DNA of 64,000 nucleotides from Anomaloglossus baeobatrachus (GCF_048569485.1 NC_134355.1:562365142-562429141), one strand, 5' to 3'; positions 1 to 11,682 are shown, counted from the first letter of the stretch. Made by a program: numbers and translations. Notes: generated by a model not told the origin, from the sequence alone.

Positions 1-2
1 CC

Positions 3-1418
3 TGCATTTCTCACCATGATGGGTTGGAGGCTACCCGCCTCTTTCTTGAGATGGGCAGTCGGGATGGTGAGTTAAATAAATTTATCCTTGAGCTGCTCCA
101 CTTTGCCCTTACACATAATTTTTTTATTTTTAAGGACCAATTTTATCTGCAGCAGCGTGGCACTGCCATGAGGGCGGCCTGTGCCCCCTCGTATGCCAAC
201 CTCTTCCTCGGTATGTGGGAGAGGTTGGTGTTTAGTGAGGGTGGCACTGGGCTTAGCTCCCATGTGCAGTGCTGGCTCAGATATATTGATGATGTTTTGT
301 TTTTTTGGCAGGGCACAGTGGAGCAGCTTGATGAATTCATGGGGCATTTGAATACTAACAATCTAAATATTAAACTAACCTATAAGCATAGCAGCAGGTG
401 CATTGACTTTTTAGATATTAACATCGAGGTGGATCCTATGTCGGTTATCCAGACTAGTGTCCATCGGAAATCTACCCCAGTCAATGCCCTGCTGCATGCT
501 TCATATGCCCATACACACTCTACAATACGCGCCATCCCGACTGGCCAGTTCTTAAGGACGAGGCGGATTTGTTCCTCCAACGATGCATTTGAATCACAGT
601 CGGCCGACCTCAGATGTCGATTCAGGGACCGAGGGTACAGCAATCGCTGTATTCGGAAGGGATATCTACGCGCTAAGCGGACTCCTCGTCAACAACTACT
701 TCAGTATATTCCTAGGTCCCAAAAATCTGATCCTCCTATTCGTTTTATAGGCACTTACAATGGCCATTGGCAGACCATGCGAGAAATTCTAATCAGGCAC
801 TGGCCTGTTCTTCGATCGGACCCTATCCTGGCAGATGTCCTCCCCTCCGGCCCTCTCATGACGGCTTGCCGTTCCAAAAACCTTCGAGATATTCTGGTAT
901 GGAGCCATTATATACCACCTATTTCCAATCCTTTTAGTACCCGTGGCCCCTTGGTTGGGTGTTTCCAATGTGGCCGATGTTTGGCCTGCCAGAATATCAT
1001 TCGTACCTCTTCATTTATGTCATCTAATGGCACTAGGACGTTCAATATCCGGTGTCACATTACGTGTGCTACCACACACGTTATCTATTACGCTACGTGC
1101 CCATGCTCCCTCGTGTATATCGGTCTCACCTCGCGTGAGTTGAGGGTACGCACGAGGGAGCATGTGCGGGATATCTGTGCTGCTAGGGATGTCATTGACC
1201 CTACTATGCTTAAAACACTCCCCAGGCACTTTCATAAGTTTCATGGCAGTAACCCGTCTGGACTTAAGATATGGGGAATTGACCACGTTCGTGGTGGGTC
1301 TCGTGGAGGTGACTTGAAAAAGCGATTGGCCCAGGTCGAGGCCCGATGGATCTCCACTCTGGACCCCTTGGCTCCTAAAGGGCTTAACGAGAATATTAGC
1401 TTTGTGTCCTTTTTATAA
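3..1418 (+). CDS. Penelope-like element polyprotein, C-terminal part (RT + GIY-YIG endonuclease), runs off left edge
   Basis: The open frame enters from the left edge and ends with TAA at 1416-1418, so the N-terminal half of the reverse transcriptase lies outside the window. Seen: RT catalytic motif RYIDDVLFFW near 279-308, the FLDI block near 405, a Cys cluster CFQCGRCLAC near 960-990, and a GIY-YIG-type block (IYYATCP then LVYIGLTSRELRVRTREH) near 1081-1170. RT followed by a Cys linker and GIY-YIG is the order known for endonuclease-plus Penelope-like elements such as Neptune of frogs. They copy RNA into DNA at a chromosomal nick. No stop interrupts the visible part, so this copy may be young. 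The 3' tail has AATAAA near 1781. A host gene is unlikely. Confidence 0.9.
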   Translation, partial: CISHHDGLEATRLFLEMGSRDGELNKFILELLHFALTHNFFIFKDQFYLQQRGTAMRAACAPSYANLFLGMWERLVFSEGGTGLSSHVQCWLRYIDDVLFFWQGTVEQLDEFMGHLNTNNLNIKLTYKHSSRCIDFLDINIEVDPMSVIQTSVHRKSTPVNALLHASYAHTHSTIRAIPTGQFLRTRRICSSNDAFESQSADLRCRFRDRGYSNRCIRKGYLRAKRTPRQQLLQYIPRSQKSDPPIRFIGTYNGHWQTMREILIRHWPVLRSDPILADVLPSGPLMTACRSKNLRDILVWSHYIPPISNPFSTRGPLVGCFQCGRCLACQNIIRTSSFMSSNGTRTFNIRCHITCATTHVIYYATCPCSLVYIGLTSRELRVRTREHVRDICAARDVIDPTMLKTLPRHFHKFHGSNPSGLKIWGIDHVRGGSRGGDLKKRLAQVEARWISTLDPLAPKGLNENISFVSFL

Positions 1419-1837
1419 TGCAACACCATCAGCCCTTCTCATTCTCTCCCCTTTTTGCATTCCTTATTTTCATTTTAATTTTTGTGTTTTTTATCTTGTT
1501 TTGTCATCTTATATTTATTGTCCTTTGCACTACTATGAGCGACCATGGGAATCATGGTTTGATTTTCTTGCTGTACCTTTAATGCAGTCCCTATAGAATT
1601 ATTTACATCGTTCACATTAGACCCCTTTACCTGTTAGCCCGGACTTAATATTGACTACTATATTCAGTATTTTGGACATATAGGGTGGGCTATTATGAAT
1701 TTTACTGGGTCCTATGCGAACGTATCCCTAAGATTTTTGGTAGTGTAGCACTTTTAACTATTTTTCTTGTTGTGTACTCAATAAAAATTATTTATAATTG
1801 CACTTTACTCTCGTTCTCCAGTGTATTATTACATATA
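1419..1837 (+). mobile_element. 3' untranslated tail of the Penelope-like element
   Basis: AT-rich non-coding sequence follows the stop and contains AATAAA near 1781. The true 3' end is obscured because a Tc1 element sits in the TA-rich sequence just downstream. Confidence 0.5.
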
Positions 1838-1839
1838 TA

Positions 1840-3491
1840 CAGTTAGGTCCAGAAATATTTGGACAGTGACACAAGTTTTGTTATTTTAGCTGTTTACAAA
1901 AACATGTTCAGAAATACAATTATATATATAATATGGGCTGAAAGTGCACACTCCCAGCTGCAATATGAGAGTTTTCACATCCAAATCGGAGAAAGGGTTT
2001 AGGAATCATAGCTCTGTAATGCATAGCCTCCTCTTTTTCAAGGGACCAAAAGTAATTGGACAAGGGACTCTAAGGGCTGCAATTAACTCTGAAGGTGTCT
2101 CCCTCGTTAACCTGTAATCAATGAAGTAGTTAAAAGGTCTGGGGTTGATTACAGGTGTGTGGTTTTGCATTTGGAAGCTGTTGCTGTGACCAGACAACAT
2201 GCGGTCTAAGGAACTCTCAATTGAGGTGAAGCAGAACATCCTGAGGCTGAAAAAAAAGAAAAAATCCATCAGAGAGATAGCAGACATGCTTGGAGTAGCA
2301 AAATCAACAGTCGGGTACATTCTGAGAAAAAAGGAATTGACTGGTGAGCTTGGGAACTCAAAAAGGCCTGGGCGTCCACGGATGACAACAGTGGTGGATG
2401 ATCGCCGCATACTTTCTTTGGTGAAGAAGAACCCGTTCACAACATCAACTGAAGTCCAGAACACTCTCAGTGAAGTTGGTGTATCTGTCTCTAAGTCAAC
2501 AGTAAAGAGAAGACTCCATGAAAGTAAATACAAAGGGTTCACATCTAGATGCAAACCATTCATCAATTCCAAAAATAGACAGGCCAGTGTTAAATTTGCT
2601 GAAAAACACCTCATGAAGCCAGCTCAGTTCTGGAAAAGTATTCTATGGATAGATGAGACAAAGATCAACCTGTACCAGAATGATGGGAAGAAAAAAGTTT
2701 GGAGAAGAAAGGGAACGGCACATGATCCAAGGCACACCACATCCTCTGTAAAACATGGTTGAGGCAACGTGATGGCATGGGCATGCATGGCTTTCAATGG
2801 CACTGGGTCACTTGTGTTTATTGATGACATAACAGCAGACAAGAGTAGCCGGATGAATTCTGAAGTGTACCGGGATATACTTTCAGCCCAGATTCAGCCA
2901 AATGCCGCAAAGTTGATCGGACGGCGCTTCATAGTACAGATGGACAATGACCCCAAACATACAGCCAAAGCTACCCAGGTGTTCATGAGTGCAAAAAAGT
3001 GGAACATTCTGTAATGGCCAAGTCAATCACCAGATCTTAACCCAATTGAGCATGCATTTCACTTGCTCAAATCCAGACTTAAGACGGAAAGACCCACAAA
3101 CAAGCAAGACCTGAAGGCTGCGGCTGTAAAGGCCTGGCAAAGCATTAAGAAGGAGGAAACCCAGTGTTTGGTGATGTCCATGGGTTCCAGACTTAAGGCA
3201 GTGATTGCCTCCAAAGGATTCGCAACAAAATATTGAAAATAAAAATATTTTGTTTGGGTTTGGTTTATTTGTCCAATTACTTTTGACCTCCTAAAATGTG
3301 GAGTGTTTGTAAAGAAATGTGTACAATTCCTACAATTTCTATCAGATATTTTTGTTCAAACCTTCAAATTAAACGTTACAATCTGCACTTGAATTCTGTT
3401 GTAGAGGTTTCATTTCAAATGCAATGTGGTGGCATGCAGAGCCCAACTCGCGAAAATTGTGTCACTGTCCAAATATTTCTGGACCTAACTG
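1840..3491 (+). mobile_element. Tc1-like DNA transposon, copy A (1652 bp, complete ends)
   Basis: Both termini carry the same inverted repeat of about 35 bp, beginning CAGTTAGGTCCAGAAA. They are flanked by the TA target duplication (1838-1839 and 3492-3493). A second copy at 26672-28321 differs at about 18 positions plus short indels, roughly 99% identity by eye, so the family moved recently. The internal transposase is degraded by two nonsense codons. Confidence 0.95.
2199..3236 (+). pseudogene. Tc1 transposase, two nonsense codons (copy A)
   Basis: From ATG 2199 to TGA 3234-3236 the reading frame is 345 codons, the usual Tc1 transposase length. It starts with a paired helix-turn-helix region (SIREIADMLGVAKSTVGYIL; then GRPR). 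The DDE domain follows: D in WIDETK, D in MDNDPKHTAK, E in SPDLNPIEHAF. Two in-frame stops interrupt it, TGA at 2760-2762 and TAA at 3012-3014. The sister copy reads GGA and CAA at these sites. No frameshift is present. It is not expected to make active transposase. Confidence 0.93.
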
Positions 3492-3511
3492 TATATATGT
3501 ATATACATACA

Positions 3512-3880
3512 TACATAGGTAAGGATGGTTGACCTTAGGGAGATCAACATCCAGCACCGCGGAGACACCATCACGTGTTTCTCAACGCAGGCACACGTGA
3601 TGGTGTCTCCGCGGTGCTGAATGTTGATCTCCTTAAGGTCAACCATCCTTACCTATGTAGCCTTTTACTAGGCATTGCTCCCACTAGCCAGTTTCCTACT
3701 CCACACTGATGAGGGGTAAATACCCCGAAACAGCTGTCTGTGGATGGATACCATGTTTTGGCATAGGCGGTTTCCTTGACTGGAGGCTGCCCTTCCCGTG
3801 GTTGTTCCTTCCCGGTGAAAGACCTGGCTAGTTTACTGCCAGCGTTGAGAAACATGTGATGGTGTCTCCGCGGCTTTCTT
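3512..3880 (+). mobile_element. Inverted-repeat element with hammerhead ribozyme motif
   Basis: Arms 3512-3577 and 3594-3659 are nearly perfect reverse complements (66 nt, 16-nt spacer, a few mismatches). A direct partial copy of the arm recurs at 3843-3875 (GTGATGGTGTCTCCGCGG). Between the right arm and this partial copy lies a hammerhead fold at 3697-3747. An inverted truncated terminal copy beside a direct partial copy recalls the pseudo-LTRs of Penelope-like elements. Element limits are approximate because the right flank is a TA microsatellite. Confidence 0.55.
3697..3747 (+). ncRNA. Type I hammerhead ribozyme motif
   Basis: All core blocks are present in order. Stem I 5' strand is TCCACA (3700-3705). 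CTGATGA is at 3706-3712. Stem II is GGGG/CCCC with loop TAAATA. GAAA is at 3727-3730. Stem III is the short palindrome ACAGCTGT, with predicted cleavage after GTC at 3736-3738. The stem I 3' strand TGTGGA (3739-3744) pairs perfectly with TCCACA. A very short palindromic stem III is typical of hammerheads in Penelope-like elements, which are thought to work best as dimers. Activity is inferred from sequence only. Confidence 0.72.
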
Positions 3881-3886
3881 GTTTTG

Positions 3887-3892
<6 letters not shown>

Positions 3893-3921
<29 letters not shown>
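3893..3921. repeat. (TA)n microsatellite
   Basis: Uninterrupted alternating TA tract between the hammerhead element and a dispersed repeat. Confidence 0.9.
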
Positions 3922-3925
<4 letters not shown>

Positions 3926-3937
3926 TAGAAGGTGGCC

Positions 3938-5835
3938 CGATTCTAATGTACCGGGTGGTCTAGAATGTGTATGTAGGTTAGCAGATTGAATAATAAGGTA
4001 ATGAATGGACTGGATGGGTTAGGTTTAATTTAGTATTCTTATAATTATTTATTGGTTTTAAAATGACAAACAACAGAAGGAACAATTTTAATAGATGAGT
4101 CTAATGTTTAATGATGTCCATGGCTTGTAATGAAAGAAGGCCATGAACAGTGTAAAGTTAAGTAAAAATATGCTGATGCTGTGATGTGGCCCAATGCTGG
4201 TATGTGCCCCCATCATGGTGCAGCCACCATCCTGACATGTGCCCCCATCCTGCGGGGTAATGTGTGCGGGGGGCGGAGTGCGGGATGAGTGGAGCTGAGT
4301 GGGGCCATGGCGCTGAGGACGTCAGTGCCAGGGACTGCATGGCTGGGGACAGGTAACTATCCAGGTGTGTATGTGTGTGTGTGTTCGGGCGCTTTCACAC
4401 TTGCGTTCAGCGCAATCCAACGCTATGGAGAATAGCACAGTCCGTTAATGCACTGCGCTATGATCCATGGACTTGTATTGACGACGCACTGTAACGCAAG
4501 TGTCTGCGTTGCATCCGCTGGACGACGCTGCGTCGTTAATTTGACGCAGCGTCAGGTGGAAGAAACACATGTAGTGTTTTTTGGGTCGTTAAAATATCGC
4601 ACCTTGACGGATTCCGTTAGAATCAAGGTGTCTAATGATTGTCTATGGGGGCGGATCCCGTCACGTTCTACTGCGCATGCTCAGCATGTCCAGCAGAACG
4701 ATCTAAATCATTTAAAATCACTCCTGGTCTCTCTCCCCCCTCTCTCCCCCTCTCTCATACTCACCGATCACGGGCGCGGCGCTGCACGGTTGTCAGAAAG
4801 ATCCAACGGCTTTTCCGCCGGCCGCTCATTATTCAATCTCGTATTCCCTGCTTCCCCCGCCCACCAGCGCCTATGATTGGTTGCAGTCAGACGCGCCCCC
4901 AATGCTGAGTGACAGCTGTCTCACTGCATCCAATCACAGCCGCCGGTGGGCGGGTCTATAACGTGCAGTAAAATAAATAATAAAAAAAAAACGACGTTCG
5001 GTCCCCCCCAATTTTGATACCAGCCAAGATAAAGCCACACGGCTGAAGGCTGGTATTCTCAGGAAGTGGAGCCCCATGTTATGGGGAGCCCCCCAGCCTA
5101 ACAATATCAGCCAGCAGCCGCCCGGAATTTCCGCATTCATTAGATGCGACAGTCCCGGGACTCTACCCGACTCATCCCGAATTGCCCTGGTGTGGTGGCA
5201 ATCGAGGTAATAAGGAGTTAATGGGAGCAGCCCATAGCTGCCACTAAGTCCTAGGTTAATCATGGCAGGCATCTCCCCTAGATACCTTCCATGATTAACC
5301 TGTAAGTTAAAGAAAATAAACACATACACCCGAAAAAATCCTTTATTTGCAATAAAACACAAAAAAAACCCTCTTTTATCACTTTATTAAACCCCAATAT
5401 ACCCATCCAGGTCCACCGTAATCCACAGAGGTCCCACAACACTTTCAGCTCTGCTACATGAAGCTGACAGGAGCAGCAGTAGAACACGACCGCTCTCTAT
5501 CAGCTCCACGCAGCAACTGAAGTGAGCCGCGCGATCAGCTGTGCCTCATTCAGGTGACCCGCGGACACAGCTCTCGGGTGGAGGACTGCAGCTGTGGCCG
5601 CGGGTCACCTGAGTGACGGCACAGCTGATCGCGCGTCTCACTGCAGTCACTCAGGGGATTTGCGGTTACCTCTCTCTCTCCTCCCGGCCGCAAATCTCCT
5701 TTCCAGGCGAAACATTAAAAAAAACATACAAAAAAACAAAAAATGCAAATCGTTCTTTTACAAGAATTCGTTACTTTATTAGCACACTATTTGCAACGCA
5801 TCTGTCACAAGCGTCACACAACGCACTGTGACGGC
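3938..5835. repeat. Composite of dispersed non-coding repeats, no gene seen
   Basis: The stretch begins with a block resembling dispersed frog repeats (GAAGGTGGCCCGATTC). It passes through a CpG-containing MITE-like part (from about 4384) and continues into a GC-rich block with short hairpins. One hairpin lies near 5250-5302, where GGTTAATCATGG is echoed in inverse as CCATGATTAACC. Short open frames have no recognisable domain. Family names cannot be given from sequence alone. Confidence 0.4.
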
Positions 5836-5839
5836 AAGT

Positions 5840-6187
5840 TTGCTGAGCTGGACTGCAGAGTGAAGGCAAAAGGGCCAACAAGTGCTAAGCATCTCTGGGA
5901 ACTCCTTCAAGACTGTTGGAAAACTATTTCCGGTGACTACCTCCTGAAGCTCATCAAGAGAATGCCAAGATTCTGCAAAGTAGTAATGAAAGCAAAAAGT
6001 GGCTACTTTGAAGAACCTAGAATATAAGACATATTTTCAGTTGTTTCACACTTTCTTGTTAAGTATTTCATTCCACATGTGTTAATTCATAGTTTTGATG
6101 CATTCAATGTGAATCTACAATTTTCAGAGTCATGAAAATAAAGAAAACTCTTTGAATGAGAAAGTGTGTCCAAACTTTTGGTCTGTA

Positions 6188-6190
<3 letters not shown>
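5840..6190 (+). mobile_element. 3' end of a Tc1-like transposon (same family as 15152-16069)
   Basis: The sequence matches the last third of the Tc1 at 15.2-16.1 kb: transposase C-terminus (VKAKGPTSAKHLWELL, YFEEPRI), 3' tail and terminal repeat ending TTGGTCTGTACTG at a TA-rich site. The 5' two thirds are missing, so it is a dead truncated copy. Confidence 0.85.
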
Positions 6191-6225
<35 letters not shown>

Positions 6226-6816
6226 CAGTATATATATGGTTGAACTTACTGTAGCTACTGTACTTTACATGGGGGTCAATATTCCATACTGTACTACGGT
6301 AATAAATTGAAAACCATCTTAAACTATGTTTTCTTGCTTGTTTTTTTTATACAGTTTTTCGTTAATCTCCCTATAACAGTTGACTGCAGAAATTCTACAC
6401 AATTAGATGAATGTGAGCAATCTCTTTATTGATATCAGGATATACTGTATATGTTCAGTAATGGCATCATGCGGCAATTCAAAAAAAGAAAAATGTAATT
6501 CATACAATTTCCAGTGATAGTACTGTCAAGCTGTCTAAAATGTATTAGCTAGAGAGGATCTTAAGTTCTTGAGGCTGAAAAGTGATGATATCTGGTTTAT
6601 GCCATTACTTATGTGACTTACAAGGAATTTACAGGGATTTGTTGGAGCATGCAGACAGTTAGTTGTTCACCTTTTTATTTCTCCTAGTCACATTATGTAT
6701 TGCAATTCATGAATGTCTGTATATTTAGCTCTGGGGTAGTAGTGATGTACACTATTTATGTGCTACATTAAAGCTTTGTCACGGTTGTAGGATCTGTTGC
6801 CTAAAGTGTTATGATC
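6191..6816. other. No gene seen; TA microsatellite then AT-rich sequence
   Basis: A (TA)n tract lies at about 6191-6235, followed by AT-rich sequence with no long open frame, terminal repeats or RNA fold that I could recognise. Confidence 0.5.
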
Positions 6817-7684
6817 TGGAACCATGGAAGACCACCACAAATCATTGGCAAAAGGTGACAAGAGCATTGGCAACTAATCTGGCTGCCATCCCCTTACTAA
6901 CCATCACAACTAGAAGTAGCTGAGGGGTGAACTAACATCCTGTGCACCGCGAACCCAGCCGGAGAACTAACTATCCTAAAGGTAGGAAAGATGAATAACT
7001 ATCTGCCTCAGAAAATAGACAAGAATAGAAAGCCCCCCACATTCAAAGACTGTGGTGATATAGGAAAAACACAATACACAGATATTTGACAGGATTAGCA
7101 AAAGGTGAGGCCCCTACTGACTAAAATAGGAAAGGACAGGAAAGGGACTGATGGTGGCCAGAGAAAAACCCTGCAAAATACCAACTTCCTGATAGTACAA
7201 AAAGGCCCTCAGATCGCACGATCTGAACTCCATCCTATACCAGGTGCCCTTGTCATACCAATGAACAGAAAACAAGAATCATAACAAACTCAACAAGCCA
7301 CAAACACATGCACTCAAAGGAGCTATACTCCAAACATAAGTGCAGGGAGTTCCCCAACAAACCACTGAGGGGGAAAATCCCTGCATGCAAATAAACTGAA
7401 AACAACACAGCAAAAGACAAACCCAGATAAGCAAAAGAGCCAGACAATAAATAAAGAGCAAGCACTTATCTGGGATAGATGTGGTGTAGAGCAGGATGAA
7501 GCAGGCTGGAGATACAAAGAACAACTGACATCCGGCAACAGCCTGCAATCAGACCAGGATTTAAATAAGCAGAGAGTTAGCAAAGGAAACACCCATTGCA
7601 CAACACACCTGGTCCAAGTCCAAACCATTCCTGGCCACCAGAGGGAGCCTCCCAGCAGCCAAAACATAACTAACATTCACAACA
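6817..7684. repeat. Solo LTR, retrovirus-like, 6-bp target duplication
   Basis: The block starts TGTTATGATC and ends TTCACAACA, the TG...CA ends of an LTR, and is flanked by the perfect 6-bp repeat CTAAAG (6811-6816 and 7685-7690). No internal coding region is present, so it is a solo LTR of 868 bp. A 6-bp duplication fits an endogenous retrovirus or a Gypsy relative. Orientation is uncertain. Confidence 0.75.
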
Positions 7685-7969
7685 CTAAAGATACAAAAGT
7701 TGATACATTTTAGGTTAAAGCCTATCAATTAAACCAGGTATCCCACCCTGCAGCTCAAGAAACCAGTGACCATTGCAGTCTTTGCTTACTCAAAAAAATA
7801 GTTAAATATAGAAATAAAAATACTTTCTTCTGCTATTTTAATCATATTGGATAGCATTGTTTCTGTCTGTCTCAGTCTGCTTAAAAGTTACTAATGTACT
7901 ACAAAGAAAAAACAACAAAAAAAATTGATATTATATGGAATATACTTAGTAAAAGGAATTTACTTAGCA

Positions 7970-8291
7970 CATAAATTGGGCAATCCATGTGAGCCCATCA
8001 ACCACGGCAAGGTGATCTTTAAATCTGTAGGTTTTTAGACCAGGAGAGGCTTGATATTAGGTTAGGGTCCCATCAAAGAAAGGTCACTCTGCCGTGGTGT
8101 TGAAGGTGTTGACAGCCTCTTTTTCTGAATGTGCTCTCCTCCCATCAATAAAAGAGTTTTTTAATTATTTCTGGATCCTATCTGCCCATAATGTTTTAGG
8201 ATTTTAACTCAAGAGAAGCATGATATTAGGTTAGGATCCCATCAAAGAAAGGTCACCTTACCATGGTTGATGTGCTCACATGAATTGGCAA
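7970..8291. repeat. Foldback repeat
   Basis: Sequence near 7975-8022 (CATGTGAGCCCATCAACC) returns in inverse near 8250-8291. Inside, the block TAGGTTAGGGTCCCATC near 8058 recurs, slightly changed, near 8232. It is non-coding and adjoins a second foldback. Confidence 0.5.
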
Positions 8292-8705
8292 AATTTGTAG
8301 CATGAAGAAATAAAATATACCTTTTAATTAATTTTGTATTAAAATAGCAAGGCCATATGAATCTGATGAATCTACACTGCTGTGGAGGAAACGCATGGAA
8401 AGGGCCTATTTATTGGGGTAATTTCTAACATTTGGGTGCTGTCCTTCTGGGGGCGGAAGCTTTACATGGGGCACGGCAAAATAAAATATGCTGTCACCTG
8501 TTTTGCTATCACCTGAACCCCTTTAGTGACATTGGTCTCAACTGCTGATTGGGTGAGATCATTTCTGCTTATTCTTTATGTACATATGTGACATTATTTG
8601 CACCTTTTGCACTTGCATTTTATGGTTTGATTAGGTGTATTCCCTTGCATATTTTAATTCAAAATTAATTGAAAGTTATATTTTATTTCTTCATGTTACA
8701 AATTC
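8291..8705 (+). mobile_element. Foldback element with degraded hammerhead-like core
   Basis: Arms of about 58 bp (8291-8349 and 8646-8705) are inverse copies, e.g. GCATGAAGAAATAAAATATA against TATATTTTATTTC. The interior holds CTGATGA (8363-8369), an imperfect stem CTACAC/GTGGAG and GAAAC (8388-8392), the order of a hammerhead core. The cleavage position is not a good match, so it looks decayed. The architecture resembles the elements at 40.9 and 48.4 kb. Confidence 0.45.
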
Positions 8706-8756
8706 TACATTGAGAAGAAATTATTGTTTCCCCTTATTACCTTGGTGGAATTTATC

Positions 8757-9539
8757 TACCATATTTTTCAGATTGTAAGACATACTTTTTTACCCCCAAA
8801 ACTGGGGGGGAAATGGGTGTGTGTCTTACCATGCAGATATGGCTTACCGGGGTGGCAGTGGTGGAGCGGGGTCATAGGAGGCAGGGACGATGATACTGAG
8901 GGTGTCACTGCAGTGTCGCGGCTGGTGCATTGAGCTGACTGCGGGCTCTATTGAATCGTCTGTGGTTGACGAGATGAACTTCAAGAAAATGGCTATGCAG
9001 GTGGCGCGTGGGTATATTGCCGCGATGGACTTCAAGAAAATAGCCACAGAGATCTCTCTGTGCACGTGCCACCTCCACGTTCATTTTCCTGAAATCCATT
9101 GCATCAAACGCGGGTGATTGAATGGAGTCCGCAGTCAAATCAGGCGCCCATCGCCGCAGCGACACCCCAACACCCCGTCCTGTGACCCTCCTGAGCCCTC
9201 CACTGCTGTGACACCCTCGCAGCATGCTGACAGATCAATAGTGCCCACCGCCGAGACACCACCGAGGCCGCAGTATCGCCGACCCTCCGTCCACTGACAC
9301 TCCTGAGACACAACACCCTCTCCTCTGAGCCCGCAGCATTGCTGTTCCTGCCTCCTGTGACCTTCCTGAGCTGCTACACCTCCGCCGCTCCCCCCCTGGT
9401 AAGCATTAGGATTAAGACACACTAGGATTATAAGACGGACTCTCATTTTAACATTAAAAATGATTTTTTCCTATTTTTTTCCTCTACATTTAGGGTGTGT
9501 CTAATAATCCAGGGCATCTTATAAACCAAAATATGTTAC
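8757..9539. repeat. MITE-like repeat
   Basis: Starts TACCATATTTTTCAG followed by GTAAGACATAC and ends with a degraded inverse (CATCTTATAAACCAAAATATG). The interior is CpG-rich with short internal duplications and no open frame of note. Confidence 0.4.
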
Positions 9540-10384
9540 TTGTATGTAGCTCACATGAAATGGCCAATATATGCACTAAGTACCGTACATTCATTTTTTA
9601 AGTATATTCTATATAGAATTAATGCAGTTTAAATTTCAAATATTCTATGTTTGCACATGTCTTAGCACTTACAGAGAGCTTCTGTAATCTTTGGTTTGTG
9701 TGAAAATTAGTAATGTAAAAGCAAAATAGATATCATATATATAATATAATAGAAGATAAACAAAATTTGCTGACTTTATTATTTCAGTTGAGAAAGAATG
9801 GATTGTCACAAAGTATTGGCCAAGACGAAAGAGAAAGACCAGGTATACAGTATATCCATAATATAGTTTCAGTGCGCCTAATGTCTTCTAGGTCCTTTCT
9901 ACTATATTGAACTTATAGACCTCTATACGCATTTGAAAATGGCTAAATGCTTGTGTAGGAGACAGATAGTTTATGAGATGAGGCCAGAGAGAAACGGCAC
10001 TACCAGAAACATTTCTCTAGACAAAGGAATTGAAATAATCATAATTAAAATCAATGTGCCTAATGATTGTATCCCCCAAAAGTCTGGTTTTGGGGGACAG
10101 CCAGCCAGCCCGTATGAAAATTCGATTATTATTGAAGCCTGACAAAGTTATGAATGTGTTTGGGCATCACTGTCTTCTCAGTTACAACTATAGGTTTTGT
10201 GCTGACTATACCTCCGACTACAAACACACCTTGTGTAGTCTGATACTGCAGTCATTTGTTAAATGTTTCTTATTAAGCTATACATAGTAAGAAAGTGGAA
10301 GAATGGCCCAGAGTGTAATAATACACGACTTCAGGATCAAACTACACAGGTTTTAATTGTAGTCTGTAACTATGGAGACACCTA
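9540..10384. other. AT-rich unassigned stretch with one possible exon
   Basis: No repeat ends or long frames were recognised. The one coding-like signal is a 55-bp segment between a good acceptor and a donor at 9788-9842, listed separately. Confidence 0.4.
9788..9842 (+). other. Possible small exon
   Basis: A pyrimidine-rich stretch ending TTATTATTTCAG precedes 55 bp that are open in two frames (one reads LRKNGLSQSIGQDERERP). It is followed by a donor-like CCAG/GTATAC. Surroundings lack recognisable repeats. No protein family was recognised and no partner exon was found, so it could be chance. Confidence 0.2.
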
Positions 10385-10784
10385 AAGGGTGCTTTACACA
10401 CTGCGATATCGATATAACAATATATTGTCGGGGTCACGTCGTTAGTGACGCACATCCGGCGCCGTTACCGACATCGCAGCGTGTGACACCAAGGAGCAAC
10501 GATCAACGAGCACAAAAACGTGAAAAATTGTTGCTCGTTGACACGTTGCTCCTTTCCTTAACATTGTTGCTGCTGCAGGTACGATGTTGTTCGTCGTTCC
10601 TGCGGCAGCATACATCGCTGTGTGTGACACCACAGGAACGACGAACATCTCCTTACCTGCGTCCACCGGCAATGCGGAAGGAAGATTGCCGAAGATTGCG
10701 ATTTGCCCGTGTCGCAAAACCGACAGGGGCGGGTACGCTCGCTAGCGATATCGGTACCGATATCGCAGCGTGTAAAGTACCCTT
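10385..10784. mobile_element. MITE with TA target site
   Basis: Terminal inverted repeats (AAGGGTGCTTTACACACTG at the left; TGTAAAGTACCCTT at the right) are flanked by TA on both sides. The same termini occur in the 169-bp element at 50033-50201, so this is one MITE family. The interior has several CGTCGTTCC-like internal inversions and no coding capacity. Confidence 0.75.
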
Positions 10785-10786
10785 TA

Positions 10787-11678
10787 GTCTTCATAGAAGC
10801 TGTAGGCACTTTAAGGTGGGATTTTCTTAAAACTGTCTGTGAAGCTTCATTTCTTCTCTTTGTTGCACTAGAGCAAAATGCCTACAAATGGTCACTTAGA
10901 TTAATTTATAAGATTATTGTGGAATGTTTCTTAGCACCTGGTATGTTTGAAGTGATCTCTTCTGAACATTCATACCCACTCAGTTTGGAGATTTTAATTT
11001 GAATATTCAAGAATTCTAAGCAAGAGGGTTCTACCATGACCAAGACTGAAAACCACCATCTCATTTCCAATGTCACAGAGGTGTGTGAGGCCAGCAAAAG
11101 TAAGAGATTAGTTGTACAACTGCTTTGCCACTAAATCTTCTAAACCAGTTGCTGATAATGTATATGGATTATGGAAGCACACCTTCAATAAAACCCATCT
11201 TAACACCAGAAGTGATGATGTTCCATCACTTTGTGATTTTTTTTTTGATCAGCCATTCAGGAAAAACGTAAAGACAGCCAAGATGTTTTTACAGGCACAT
11301 TGGTAAACTATGATTAATTATGACTATAAATGATCCATGTCTACAACCCATAATTCTGATATAGAGACATCAGCTGTGTTCACTGTAAACTGTAAAATGA
11401 TGATAAATAAAGTCAAATAATTTTGTATAAGTTTCTTCAGCTTCAAAAAAATTTCGGACACCTAAACAAATTTGTACGAACAGGTCAAAAAAGTGCTTTA
11501 TTTTTGCAAACTGTCCTGGAATTTCTGGACGTTTGCCAATCCTTAGTGCTGAGGCCACTGATTGACTGCAGGGGCAGATAAATGATGGTGGAGACGTCAT
11601 TCGTACTGGTCCTGGTGGAGACCATCAGATCAGCAATGCTGAAGCAGTGGAGGATTCCACTGAGAAATGTTAGTTCTT
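10787..11678. other. No gene seen
   Basis: Moderately AT-rich sequence with short spurious frames. Part of 11370-11600 resembles dispersed non-coding frog repeats, but I cannot name a family. Confidence 0.4.
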
Positions 11679-11682
11679 TTAA

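Noticed and set aside
7253-7676. Overlapping Cys/Leu-rich frames that look like membrane proteins
   Set aside because: They lie inside a solo LTR with a 6-bp target repeat, and the frames end at arbitrary places.
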